Below, piece by piece: positions 34,558 to 42,969 of a stretch of DNA of 46,106 bases. The DNA is from Bacteroidota bacterium. Its GTDB lineage: Bacteria > Bacteroidota > Bacteroidia > Flavobacteriales > Flavobacteriaceae. The number at the start of each line of letters is the position of its first letter. The stretch's first letter is position 1. The notes beneath the pieces are model-generated. The model was not told the origin of the DNA. It saw nothing but the letters and a program-made list of their open reading frames with translations, and did not search any database. Where the stretch lies: contig JAJRRO010000091.1 in NCBI GenBank assembly GCA_024279425.1, positions 1 through 46,106 on the forward strand. The letters are read 5' to 3'. The position numbers were made by a program, and so were the translations under genes.

Positions 34558-34622
34558 GGAAAAATTGCCAACTCTTCGGGAATACTTACCTATCAACCAC
34601 CCTGCTTATCGCTGCATCTTTG
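34558..34622 (+). promoter_or_regulatory. AraC-type promoter 3 (small ORF and thioredoxin)
   Basis: Half-sites GGAAAAATTGCC (34558-34569) and GGAATACTTACC (from 34579) are 21 bp apart. CATCTTTG at 34615-34622 is 57 bases after the first. The 35 bases from 34556 are almost identical to promoter 1. Confidence 0.8.
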
Positions 34623-34655
34623 CAGTATACATAGTAATAACTAAAAATAATAATC

Positions 34656-34784
34656 ATGAAAACAACACATACACAAAACAAAAAAACGACCTATTCCAGT
34701 TATGAATTGTACAACAAATCAAAACACCTAGTCTGGAATAGTAAGAGACGTAATTCATTTTTAACACAAGTCAGATTTGTATAA
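34656..34784 (+). CDS. 42-residue protein, KHxxWNxxRRxSFxxxVRF family (copy 2)
   Basis: A 42-codon ORF of no known family, placed 34 bases after AraC-type promoter 3 and 18 bases before a thioredoxin gene. The polar, lysine- and tyrosine-rich N-terminal half leads to KHLVWNSKRRNSFLTQVRFV. This matches the C-terminus of the ORF at 23400-23528 at the same residue numbers (Lys23-His24, Trp27-Asn28, Arg31-Arg32, Ser34-Phe35, Val39-Arg40-Phe41). The equal length and shared end argue for a real gene over a chance frame. It is too short for most gene finders. Confidence 0.62.
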   Translation: MKTTHTQNKKTTYSSYELYNKSKHLVWNSKRRNSFLTQVRFV

Positions 34785-34802
34785 CCCTAAAAAACAGTAC
34801 CT

Positions 34803-35120
34803 ATGAAAACAATAGAAAACAATAACGATTATGATACCGTAATGAATCAACAGAAACCTGTATTACTCGATTTTTATGCGGACTGGTGTGGCCCATGTCA
34901 GTCTTTATTGCCAACCGTAGAAAAATTGTCCAAGGAATATGAAGGTAAGGTTTAAATTCAAAAAGTGAATGTAGACCAAAACAGGGAGCTTGCGGTAAAA
35001 TATGGAGTACGAAGTATTCCCGCTTTATTCTTTATCAAAGACACGGAAGTCGTAGATCGTACAAACGGCGTACTTCCAGAATCAGTTTTAAGAGAAAAAT
35101 TGGATGCCTTACTCAATTAA
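34803..35120 (+). pseudogene. thioredoxin with an in-frame stop codon
   Basis: The frame gives a complete 105-residue thioredoxin apart from one TAA at codon 51 (34953-34955). The first part has LLDFYADWCGPCQSLLPTVE with the WCGPC active site. The second continues IQKVNVDQNRELAVKYGVRS and then IPALFFIKD with the cis-proline. The stop probably replaces GAA (Glu), a single G-to-T change. The truncated product would lack half the fold. It may be a real pseudogene or a sequence error. It follows the 42-residue ORF under AraC-type promoter 3 and has its own terminator. Confidence 0.9.
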
Positions 35121-35150
35121 CAAGAAAACCCAGGTAGGCATTCCTTAGAA

Positions 35151-35185
35151 AAGCGCTGATTATAGTTTTAATCAGCGCTTTTTTT
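35151..35185 (+). terminator. terminator after thioredoxin
   Basis: AAGCGCTGATTA and TAATCAGCGCTT form a perfect 12-bp stem with a T run to 35185. Confidence 0.88.
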
Positions 35186-35192
35186 ATCTTTG
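35185..35192 (+). promoter_or_regulatory. -7 box of the amidohydrolase gene
   Basis: TATCTTTG, an exact TAnnTTTG match, shares its first T with the end of the terminator's T run. Stop and start signals are thus back to back. Confidence 0.6.
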
Positions 35193-35232
35193 ACGGCTGC
35201 AAAAATCGAATGTTACCTATAAATTCAGAACT

Positions 35233-36666
35233 ATGAAATTCGTAAAAAAATTGCTCAAAGTTGTACTGGCCCTCGTCGTAATTCTAGTCCTGACAATGCT
35301 CGCATTTTTGGGGTTGGATGCCCGTAATACTGCCTATCTTGATCTTGAAAACAATAGGACCCTTCAAACCAATTCCTATATTATAGAGAACGTCAATATA
35401 GTCCCCATGTACGCAGACACTATATTGACCCATAAGACAGTCTATGTCAAAAATGGGGTGATCACAGAAATAAACGATTCCATTAGTATTGAAGATGTAG
35501 CGATAATAGATGGTCAAAACAACTATTTATCTCCAGGTCTTATGGATATGCATGTGCATTTATGGGATAAACAAGAATTGGGCCTTTATCTTGCCAATGG
35601 GGTTACAAGCGTAAGGAATTTATGGGGCTACCCTATGCATTTAAGAGTTAAAAAAGCGATAGAAAATAAAGAATTGATAGGGCCCTTGTTTTTTGTGTCG
35701 GGCCCTAAACTTACAGGCGAAAATGATTTAGGTGATGACAAAGTACAGGTCAGCAGTCCAGAAAAAGCGAAAGAATTAGTAAAACAGTACAAAGAAAGAG
35801 GTTTCGATTTTATTAAAACCTACGCAGGTATACCAGAAGATATTATGAATGCCGTTATTGAGCAGTCCATAGCTTCTGATATTTCTGTGGTAGCCCATCC
35901 CAGTCGTGAAATCTCTTTTTTTAAGCAATTTCATCCTCAAATTGCAAGTATAGAACATGCTGAAGAGATTGTGCAACAACCACTACACTATGCACTTGAC
36001 AGCCTAAAATTGGAAACTGTTGTCCAGCAGTTTGTGGCAACTAAAAAATCATTTACCCCTACCCTGACAGGTTATTACAAGATTTATGAAATGTTGGACC
36101 AGGGTGACCCTATTTTAGCATCTGGCCTTATACATTATATGAACCCACTCATACAAAAGGTAGATAGTGAAGCACAATACAATAGATGGGCGAGCGAAAA
36201 AGAACGAAACAACGCTATTACCAAAACTATTTATAAGCAACACCAATTTCATTTATATCTTTTAAACCAAATGAACGAAGCCGGCGTAAATATTGTTGCT
36301 GGAACGGATGCAGGCATTGGCATTACAGCACCAGGATACTCTATACACGAAGAACTCGCCCTATATCAAGAGGCGGGTATGAGCAATTACGACGTTTTAA
36401 AAACGGCCACCGTAAACCCCTCTAAAACACATAAGGAGTTTGAAAAAATAGGCAGTATTGAAACCGGAAAATGGGCCAATTTTATTCTAAGTAAGGAAAA
36501 CCCATTAAAAAACTTAAATACCTTAAGTCGCCCTGAATGGGTGATGCTACAAGGACGGAAAATGGAAAAGGGCCTATTGAAATCGTTTACCGAAAAGGCC
36601 TATGACCGCAGCAATATGATCGCTTCAGGACTCAGGTATGCCGAATATTTACTAGTAGAAAAATAA
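35233..36666 (+). CDS. membrane-anchored amidohydrolase (imidazolonepropionase-like)
   Basis: A 477-residue metal-dependent amidohydrolase with an N-terminal membrane anchor (about 4-28). Metal ligands are visible in LMDMHVHLWD (HxH), VVAHPS, IEHAEE and AGTDAGIG (Asp). The C-terminal part has the family's VNPSKTHKEF and GKWANFILSKENPL. The active site lies outside the cytoplasm. Family members cleave cyclic amides, dipeptides or related bonds; the substrate is not clear. A RidA-family gene follows 24 bases later. Confidence 0.9.
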   Translation: MKFVKKLLKVVLALVVILVLTMLAFLGLDARNTAYLDLENNRTLQTNSYIIENVNIVPMYADTILTHKTVYVKNGVITEINDSISIEDVAIIDGQNNYLSPGLMDMHVHLWDKQELGLYLANGVTSVRNLWGYPMHLRVKKAIENKELIGPLFFVSGPKLTGENDLGDDKVQVSSPEKAKELVKQYKERGFDFIKTYAGIPEDIMNAVIEQSIASDISVVAHPSREISFFKQFHPQIASIEHAEEIVQQPLHYALDSLKLETVVQQFVATKKSFTPTLTGYYKIYEMLDQGDPILASGLIHYMNPLIQKVDSEAQYNRWASEKERNNAITKTIYKQHQFHLYLLNQMNEAGVNIVAGTDAGIGITAPGYSIHEELALYQEAGMSNYDVLKTATVNPSKTHKEFEKIGSIETGKWANFILSKENPLKNLNTLSRPEWVMLQGRKMEKGLLKSFTEKAYDRSNMIASGLRYAEYLLVEK

Positions 36667-36690
36667 AGTGATACAAAGGAGAGTAGCCAT

Positions 36691-37149
36691 ATGAACCCCA
36701 TTAAGAATCTAACTAAACTTGGACTTGTACTACCCGAGGTATCAACACCGGGCGGCTCCTATGTCTCTGTAAATATCAGAGGAAATATAGCCTATATTGC
36801 TATTCAATTTCCCATAAAAAACAAAACCTATTTGTATCAAGGCAGGTTAGGAAACGAAATAAGCACAGAAGAAGGAGTTAAAGCCATGGAACTTTGTGCC
36901 CTACATGTACTTGCACAAATAAAGGACAAAATTGGTTTTGATCATATTATAGGTTTAAACCATTTGGATGCCTATTACCAAGCCGGTACCCATTGGGACG
37001 ATGCTCCAATAGTAGTGGACGGAGCCTCCGATTTGTTTGTTAAAGTACTGGAAGAAAAGGGTATGCACACAAGATCTATTATTGGTGTTGAAAAACTACC
37101 GCGAAATTTCAGTGTGGGGTTGACTGCTTCGTTTACCCTAAAAACGTAA
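36691..37149 (+). CDS. RidA family protein (YjgF/YER057c/UK114)
   Basis: A 152-residue protein of the RidA/YjgF group, longer than the usual 125-130 residues. Signs are the GGSYVSVNIRGNIAYIA start, YQGRLGNEISTEEGVKAMEL and the trimer-type fold ending with RSIIGVEKLPRNFSVGLTAS. RidA proteins hydrolyse reactive enamine/imine intermediates, but this subgroup (with GVEKLP) lacks the usual GVxxLPxxxxVEIE end, so the activity is unsure. It probably shares a message with the amidohydrolase. Confidence 0.85.
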   Translation: MNPIKNLTKLGLVLPEVSTPGGSYVSVNIRGNIAYIAIQFPIKNKTYLYQGRLGNEISTEEGVKAMELCALHVLAQIKDKIGFDHIIGLNHLDAYYQAGTHWDDAPIVVDGASDLFVKVLEEKGMHTRSIIGVEKLPRNFSVGLTASFTLKT

Positions 37150-37289
37150 AGTCATTCTACCTAAGTTCCCCTAAAAGAAATAGGGCTACGAAATCTTTTT
37201 TTGGGTGCCTTCGTGAAAGAAATTCGGAACAATACCTATTTACCCTCAATAGGACATAAAACCATAAACTTTTGTTAATTCAATATTTA

Positions 37290-37322
37290 ATGTTGCATAT
37301 ACAACATATTTATGTATCTTCG
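37290..37322 (+). promoter_or_regulatory. marR promoter and operator
   Basis: The palindrome ATGTTGCATATACAACAT (37290-37307) includes the -33 TTG (37293-37295). A 19-base spacer leads to TATCTTCG (37315-37322), one mismatch from TAnnTTTG. The ATG follows after four bases, so the transcript may be leaderless. Confidence 0.8.
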
Positions 37323-37326
37323 CCCT

Positions 37327-37728
37327 ATGAAATATGATGTAGAACATTGCATTGGTTCAAGATTAAGAAAATTATCCAGAATTGCGGACCGTTACTTACG
37401 GAAGTGTTTGACCGGTTTTGGTATCACAGAAAATCAGTTGACCATTCTGTTTGCCTTAAGCAAATTGGGGAAAGTTGAGCAAGGAAAGATTGGGGAAGTA
37501 TTGGTCCTGGAGCGATCCACGGTAAGTAGAAATGTAAAATTACTGGAAAAGAAAGCCCTGGTTATAAGAACTGCCGATTACCGACCGGAAATTGAACTCA
37601 CCAAAAAAGGAGTTGATTTGGTTCAAGAACTACTCCCCCTTTGGGAAGCTGTCATGGATGAATTGATTGCTAAAATTGGAGCGGAAGGCATGGAATACAT
37701 TAAAAATTTAGAGGCAAAATTTCAGTAA
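37327..37728 (+). CDS. MarR family repressor
   Basis: A 133-residue winged-helix regulator: LTILFALSKLGKVEQGKIGE and VLVLERSTVSRNVKLLEKKA are the recognition region, and the wing is VIRTADYRPEIELT. An ATG at 37312 lies upstream but overlaps the -7 box, so 37327 is the better start. The palindrome TGTTGCATATACAAC occurs at its own promoter and again before the RND gene. It should therefore repress both itself and the export genes that follow. Confidence 0.92.
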   Translation: MKYDVEHCIGSRLRKLSRIADRYLRKCLTGFGITENQLTILFALSKLGKVEQGKIGEVLVLERSTVSRNVKLLEKKALVIRTADYRPEIELTKKGVDLVQELLPLWEAVMDELIAKIGAEGMEYIKNLEAKFQ

Positions 37729-37743
37729 AAAAAATTAATTACA

Positions 37744-37760
37744 ATGTTGCATATACAACT
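37744..37760. promoter_or_regulatory. MarR operator before the RND gene
   Basis: ATGTTGCATATACAACT, 16 of 17 bases identical to the site at 37290-37306, 36 bases before the transporter ATG. Confidence 0.8.
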
Positions 37761-37796
37761 TTAAATAAACATCAATACATAGAAGTAAAACAAATC

Positions 37797-40127
37797 ATGA
37801 AAAATCAGCAAAACAAAGCAACGAAGTTCTTCAACAAAGTAACTTCACATTACAAGACCATACTGGCTTTTAGCCTGTTATTTATGGTAGGCGTGGCACT
37901 TTTTATTCCCACAATGACCAAAGACACCAGTTATGATGCCTTTCTACCAAAGGATGACCCCATTTTAGTATTTAGAAATCAAACCAAAGAAACCTTTGGG
38001 CTCAAAGACCCAATGGTCATTGCCATCGTAAACGAAAATGGGATTTTTAATAAAAAATCACTTGAACTTGTGCACGAATTGAGTGAACGTTTAAAAACAG
38101 TTCCTGGCATTGACCCCGATCAAATTACAAGCCTTGCAACAGAGAACAATATTGTGGGCACCTATGATGGCCTAGCCGTTGAACCTTTTTATGAAATTGA
38201 TGACCTAACCGATGAAAAAGCCAAAGAGGTGGCTGCCGCCATAGACGATTTTGACCTATATAAAGGCAATCTGGTTTCGTATGACCGCACCACTACGCTC
38301 ATTGTTGCCGAGATGCTGGACAGCTATGACAAAAAACAACATGAGGTATATAAAAGCCTTATGGCCTTGTTGGACGAATATACCGCTCGCACGGAGCAAT
38401 TTTACCTCGCCGGTGAAGGTGCGGTCAGTGGCTATCTCATTAAATATATAGACGAGGATGCCATGAAAACCAACCCTTTTGCGGCATTGGTCATATCTAT
38501 CATATTGATCTTTGCGTACAGAAGAGTTCGTGGGGTTGTATTACCTAATATTATGGTATTGGCAGCAGTGGGTATTGCCCTTGGTGCCATGGCCGCTTTT
38601 GGCGTTGATTTTTTCGTCATCACCAACGGACTCCCCGTGGTATTGATCGCCATTGCCGTGGCAGATGGTATTCATATCCTTGGTGAATATTATGAAATTG
38701 CTGCCAAACACCCAGCATATTCACAAAAAGAGTTGGTCGTAAACACCATGGTCCAAATGTGGCGGCCCATCACCATAACCTCCATAACCACCATTGCAGG
38801 ATTTCTGGCGATAGCGGCATCCTCCTACATGCCACCAATGACCTACTTCGGCATATTTGGAGCCTTAGGGGTTGGGGTAGCATTGGTCTATGCCCTCTTT
38901 ATGATTCCTTCGGCCATGATGTTCTTAAAACCACAAATGAGCAGGGCCTATAAACCGAATCAGGAAATTGATTGGTTTGGGAAAATAATGGAACGTACCG
39001 GAAAGTTCGTTCTAAAAAATCCAAGAACCATTGTGGTAGTAGCTGTCCTGATCATTGGATTTGGAATAAATGGAGCCTCCAAACTTATCATTAATGAAGA
39101 CCGTATCAAAAATTTTCAATCCGAAGAACCTATTGTCCTTGCCGATGCACTGATCAATAGCAAGACAGATGGCACCTCTTATTTGGATGTGCTTGTTGAA
39201 ACTCCAGAAAGCGAAGATCTATTCGCTCCTGAAAATCTTCGCAAGATAGAAGCATTACAGAACTATGCGGAGACCCTGCCCCATGTAAAGGGCAGTACGT
39301 CCATAGTAGATTTCATTAAAAAAATGAACCAGTCCTTGAACGAAAATAAAAAGGAGGCATATAGCATCCCTGATGACAAGGACCTCATTGCACAATATTT
39401 CTTATTGTATTCCGCGAGCGGAGACCCTACCGACTTTGATAATTATGTGGATTATGATTATAGGCTTGCCAATATTCGATTAAAAATGGACACCAGTGAA
39501 TACTTGCACGAAAAACCGGTGGTGGACCAAACAAATGCTTATATAGATGCCCATTTCAATACCAGTACTATCAAAGCAACTACCACGGGAAAAGTAACGG
39601 TAGATGCGTATTGGATCAACCGTTTGGGCTATAATCATTTTCTGGGGGCCGGGTTGGCCTTGCTGGTGGTCTTAATTTTCGCAGCCTTTAGTTTTCGCTC
39701 GGTATGGGCAGGAATCCTGACCATCATACCAGTATCTATATCCGTATTGTTTATTTATACGGTCATGGGACTATTGGATATCTGGTTGGCCATAGGCACC
39801 TCCATGTTTGCCGCTATTGCCATTGGTATAGGCGTAGATTTTGCCGTACATACGGTAGACCGTCTCAAATACCTGTTGAATGAAAAAGCGCTACCTATTA
39901 AACAGGCCTATCAAGAATTTTACAAATCGGCAGGACGTGCCTTGCTTTTCAACTTCCTGGCTCTCGCCTTAGGGTTTAGTGTATTGATGACCAGTTCCGT
40001 GCCCCCCTTAAGTCAATTTGGCTTTTTGGTAGCCGTAGCAGTATCGGTAAGTTTCATAGGCAGCCTCACCTTGTTACCCGCATTAATCTATCTCATACGA
40101 CCGAAATTTTTAAACATAACAAAATAG
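37797..40127 (+). CDS. RND/MMPL family exporter
   Basis: A 776-residue RND-superfamily transporter of the MMPL type, with two repeats of one helix, a large periplasmic loop and five helices. Helices are seen at about 20-40, 225-390 (with VAVADGIHILGEYYE, the proton-relay Asp region of helix 4), about 405-425 and 605-770 (IAIGIGVDFAVHTVDRLKY). It is inner-membrane and should be driven by the proton gradient. With the following LolA-like and beta-barrel proteins it forms a set that may move a lipid or hydrophobic compound to the outer membrane. MarR control fits an inducible exporter. Confidence 0.9.
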   Translation: MKNQQNKATKFFNKVTSHYKTILAFSLLFMVGVALFIPTMTKDTSYDAFLPKDDPILVFRNQTKETFGLKDPMVIAIVNENGIFNKKSLELVHELSERLKTVPGIDPDQITSLATENNIVGTYDGLAVEPFYEIDDLTDEKAKEVAAAIDDFDLYKGNLVSYDRTTTLIVAEMLDSYDKKQHEVYKSLMALLDEYTARTEQFYLAGEGAVSGYLIKYIDEDAMKTNPFAALVISIILIFAYRRVRGVVLPNIMVLAAVGIALGAMAAFGVDFFVITNGLPVVLIAIAVADGIHILGEYYEIAAKHPAYSQKELVVNTMVQMWRPITITSITTIAGFLAIAASSYMPPMTYFGIFGALGVGVALVYALFMIPSAMMFLKPQMSRAYKPNQEIDWFGKIMERTGKFVLKNPRTIVVVAVLIIGFGINGASKLIINEDRIKNFQSEEPIVLADALINSKTDGTSYLDVLVETPESEDLFAPENLRKIEALQNYAETLPHVKGSTSIVDFIKKMNQSLNENKKEAYSIPDDKDLIAQYFLLYSASGDPTDFDNYVDYDYRLANIRLKMDTSEYLHEKPVVDQTNAYIDAHFNTSTIKATTTGKVTVDAYWINRLGYNHFLGAGLALLVVLIFAAFSFRSVWAGILTIIPVSISVLFIYTVMGLLDIWLAIGTSMFAAIAIGIGVDFAVHTVDRLKYLLNEKALPIKQAYQEFYKSAGRALLFNFLALALGFSVLMTSSVPPLSQFGFLVAVAVSVSFIGSLTLLPALIYLIRPKFLNITK

Positions 40128-40166
40128 CGATCACCTAGAATATTAATTATAACTAAATATATAAAC

Positions 40167-40970
40167 ATGAAAAATTATCTAATTATGGGGCTTTTAGCCA
40201 TAGGATTGCTAAGCCCAACAAGCAGTAAAGCACAAACATTACCAACGGGAAAGAGCATAGCCGATAAGACCTATGCCAAAGATGAAGGCATTTCGGTACG
40301 TAGAAAACTTACCATGGAGCTCAAAGATAAAAGAGGAAAAATCAGAATACGTGAAACAACCTCTATTCGCAAATATTTTGGAGAAGAAAAACGCATGGCC
40401 ATTTACTATTTGACCCCAAAAAGTGTCAAAGGCACCGCCTTTTTAACTTTTGACTATCCCGATGCTTCTTTGGATGACGACCAGTGGCTGTATATGCCGG
40501 CATTGCGGAAAACGAGACGAATCTCTGCTGCCAACAGAGGCGATTACTTTCTAGGGACCGATCTTACCTACGAGGAAATAAAACTGGAGACCAGAATTAG
40601 TCGGGACGACTATACCTATAAAACCATAGGTACGGAACGTATTGATGGACAACAGTGTTATGTCCTGGAAGGCACACCAATCAATGACAAAATCGCTAAA
40701 GAACTGGGGTATAGTAAAGTAAAACTCTGGGTAGATGCCTCTATTTGGATGCTTAGAAAAGCAGACAGTTGGGATGTTGCCGGAAATCATTTAAAAACAA
40801 CGGCCATCAAAGAAATTAAAAAGGTACAAGGCATTTGGACCTACCATCTCATAGCGGTTAAAAATCATAAAACGGCCCACGAAACCCTTTTCCGCATTTC
40901 GGATATCGATTATCAAACGTCCCTAAACGATGACGCTTTTACCAAAGAAGCACTAGTTAACGGGTTATAG
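40167..40970 (+). CDS. outer-membrane lipoprotein-sorting (LolA-like) protein
   Basis: A 267-residue exported protein (signal peptide 1-22, cut after SKA) of the LolA-like group found beside MMPL transporters. Signs are MAIYYLTPKSVKGTAFLTFD, DDQWLYMPALRKTRRISAAN and FLGTDLTYEEI, the conserved core of this family. It likely carries a lipid or hydrophobic cargo through the periplasm from the RND pump to the outer membrane. It lies 39 bases after the transporter gene. Confidence 0.88.
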   Translation: MKNYLIMGLLAIGLLSPTSSKAQTLPTGKSIADKTYAKDEGISVRRKLTMELKDKRGKIRIRETTSIRKYFGEEKRMAIYYLTPKSVKGTAFLTFDYPDASLDDDQWLYMPALRKTRRISAANRGDYFLGTDLTYEEIKLETRISRDDYTYKTIGTERIDGQQCYVLEGTPINDKIAKELGYSKVKLWVDASIWMLRKADSWDVAGNHLKTTAIKEIKKVQGIWTYHLIAVKNHKTAHETLFRISDIDYQTSLNDDAFTKEALVNGL

Positions 40971-41010
40971 CTATTTGGAGCCTGTTTTGAAATTTATAAA
41001 AAAGACACTT

Positions 41011-42348
41011 ATGTACCTAAAAATTATACTATTCAATATTTTGTTTTTCACGCTTGTTGGATTGCAGGCACAGGAAAATAAAAAGAGTTTTAAGCAGTCC
41101 CTTAGCTCCAGTCTTGTTGTGGAAACCGATGTTTCCATTGAATTTAAATCAGGAGGTCTACAAAAAACGGAATGGCTCCTAAAACCAGAATTTTCCTATA
41201 GACTGAGCAAAAATTCAAGATTCGTGTTTAAAGGACAAATGTATACAGAACTGAACGATCATTTGGAAGCAGCGGTACCCAAGCAGGAAACTGTTTCCAA
41301 ATTCAGCAAACGTCTTTTTATAGGAGACAGGGCAAACTTGGAAGTACGGGAATTCTATTTCTATACCAATTTTCGTAAAAAGTTGCGCTTAACCATAGGC
41401 AAACAACAAATTGTTTGGGGGGAAACCGATGGGTTAAAACTATTGGACGTGGTAAACCCACAAAATTTTAGAGAATTTATTCTGGATGATTTTGAAGATA
41501 GTAGAATCCCTCTTTGGTCTGTAAAAGCCGAGTTCGACCTTAAAAATATAGGGGTGCAGTTCGTTTGGGTACCGGATAACACCTACCATATAACTCAAGA
41601 TTTTGAGGCACCTTATTTCACCAAGAGCTTGTTTCAAAGTCCACCGGAAGGCATGACCATCAGATTTGATAAAACGATCAAACCCAAACGTTTTATTGCT
41701 GATTCCGATGTTGGTCTTAAACTAAGCACCTTTACCAAAGGATGGGATCTATCGTTAAATTATCTTTACTACTATGACGATTTACCAGTCTTTTATAGCC
41801 ATCTGGAACTTTCTGAGACCAATGCGCCTTTGGTGGCCATACGTCCAAAATTTGAACGACAACATTTAATCGGTGGAACTTTTAATACCGTTTTGGGATC
41901 ATCTACTTTTAGAGGGGAAATCGCCTATATATTGGATCAAAATTTCTCGTCCATAGATTCCAATGCACCCCTTGGTGTTGAAACCAGTAACAATTTTAAA
42001 TCTGCTCTGGGCATCGATTATATAAAAGGAGAAAATGTTATTAGTTTCCAAGTATTCAGTGACATCATCACGGAGCATATTTCTGCCTATAACCGAGATA
42101 CCTTTGAAACGAATACCTCCTTACAATTGTCCCGGGAATTCATGAACGACAATCTTAAAGCCGAAGTTCTTTGGGTCCATAACGCAAACCATGGCGATGG
42201 CTTTGTACGACCTCAGTTGAGTTATTGGATGAATACCAATACCCAACTATTTCTGGGCAGTAGTATTTTTTATGGCAACGGCAACCAACTCTTTGGACAA
42301 TTTAGCGATCGAAGCAGGATTTCCCTGGGCATGCGTTGGGGCATATAA
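41011..42348 (+). CDS. outer-membrane beta-barrel protein, DUF1302-like
   Basis: A 445-residue exported protein with a signal peptide (YLKIILFNILFFTLVGLQAQ). The rest is rich in alternating strands and ends in a final aromatic-glycine strand (RISLGMRWGI), as in porins. LRLTIGKQQIVWGETDGLKL is the 'GRQ-V-WG-tD' motif of DUF1302-type proteins, which accompany RND/LolA-like pairs in other bacteria. It is the probable outer-membrane part of this export set. The open frame begins with TTG at 40975, but 41011 ATG gives the proper signal peptide. Confidence 0.8.
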   Translation: MYLKIILFNILFFTLVGLQAQENKKSFKQSLSSSLVVETDVSIEFKSGGLQKTEWLLKPEFSYRLSKNSRFVFKGQMYTELNDHLEAAVPKQETVSKFSKRLFIGDRANLEVREFYFYTNFRKKLRLTIGKQQIVWGETDGLKLLDVVNPQNFREFILDDFEDSRIPLWSVKAEFDLKNIGVQFVWVPDNTYHITQDFEAPYFTKSLFQSPPEGMTIRFDKTIKPKRFIADSDVGLKLSTFTKGWDLSLNYLYYYDDLPVFYSHLELSETNAPLVAIRPKFERQHLIGGTFNTVLGSSTFRGEIAYILDQNFSSIDSNAPLGVETSNNFKSALGIDYIKGENVISFQVFSDIITEHISAYNRDTFETNTSLQLSREFMNDNLKAEVLWVHNANHGDGFVRPQLSYWMNTNTQLFLGSSIFYGNGNQLFGQFSDRSRISLGMRWGI

Positions 42349-42969
42349 AAATGTATAGTAAACATTGGATGCTCCTTTTTAAAATGAATAAACCGTTGTG
42401 ACCAGCAAAGCGACCAGACCGCTTCGCGCTAAGAGAAAAGAAACAAGACCGCTTCGCTCTAAGAGAAAAGAAACAAGACTTGTTGTTAATAAACTAATCC
42501 TAAACAAAGTAGACCTAATGCAACTCATAATAAATCACTGGGAAATTAGTCGGAAAAGGGGTGAGCATGATGTTATTTTAGGTTGAGCTCACCGGCGGGT
42601 TTTTCGAAAGTAAAATGGAGCCCATCAAATTGTATGGACTCTTTCCACGAATCGGGAAAATCACACCTTAAAACTGCAAGAGGTGATAGTTCCTCTATTA
42701 AAATCTTTACAAATAGAATTGGACTAACCCAAATTTAGGGCTAAAACCAAAGAGGGAGACCCATACTTTATAGGATCTCCCTCCATTATTATAATCCCGT
42801 TGGTCATGGAAAGCAGTTTTGTGCAATGACCTCTTCTACACTTACTGGTCTTTTCACTCCTTGGACTGCCAATAAGCTGTCTTGCACCCTCCATACTAAT
42901 TGGCTATATTTCGATATATAACAACTTACAAGGCAAAAAGAAAACCATTCACCCATGAACCTAAACTAA
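42349..42969. other. intergenic region with decayed minus-strand gene tails
   Basis: Besides the tandem repeat, two minus-strand frames without starts look protein-like: one ends at 42578 with GLHFTFEKPAGELNLK, the other ends at 42804 with GVKRPVSVEEVIAQNCFP. Between them lies an inverted repeat GAGGGAGA/TCTCCCTC (42752-42783). A possible -7 box TATATTTC (42905-42912) may serve the next gene. The lost proteins are not identified. Confidence 0.5.
42416..42475 (+). repeat. two tandem 30-bp units
   Basis: Positions 42416-42445 and 42446-42475 differ at one base, with a partial third unit (AGACT) after. The ORF crossing it (GTG at 42398) reads repeated TRPL-(A/S)KRKE and is probably not a gene. 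Confidence 0.8.

Noticed and set aside
34953-34955. Recoding of the in-frame TAA in thioredoxin
   Set aside because: TAA is not a known selenocysteine or pyrrolysine codon, and a one-base change from GAA explains it more simply.
42398-42586. 62-codon ORF with repeated TRPLxxKRKE
   Set aside because: It starts with GTG, lies on a tandem repeat and has no protein-like second half. Treated as a chance frame.
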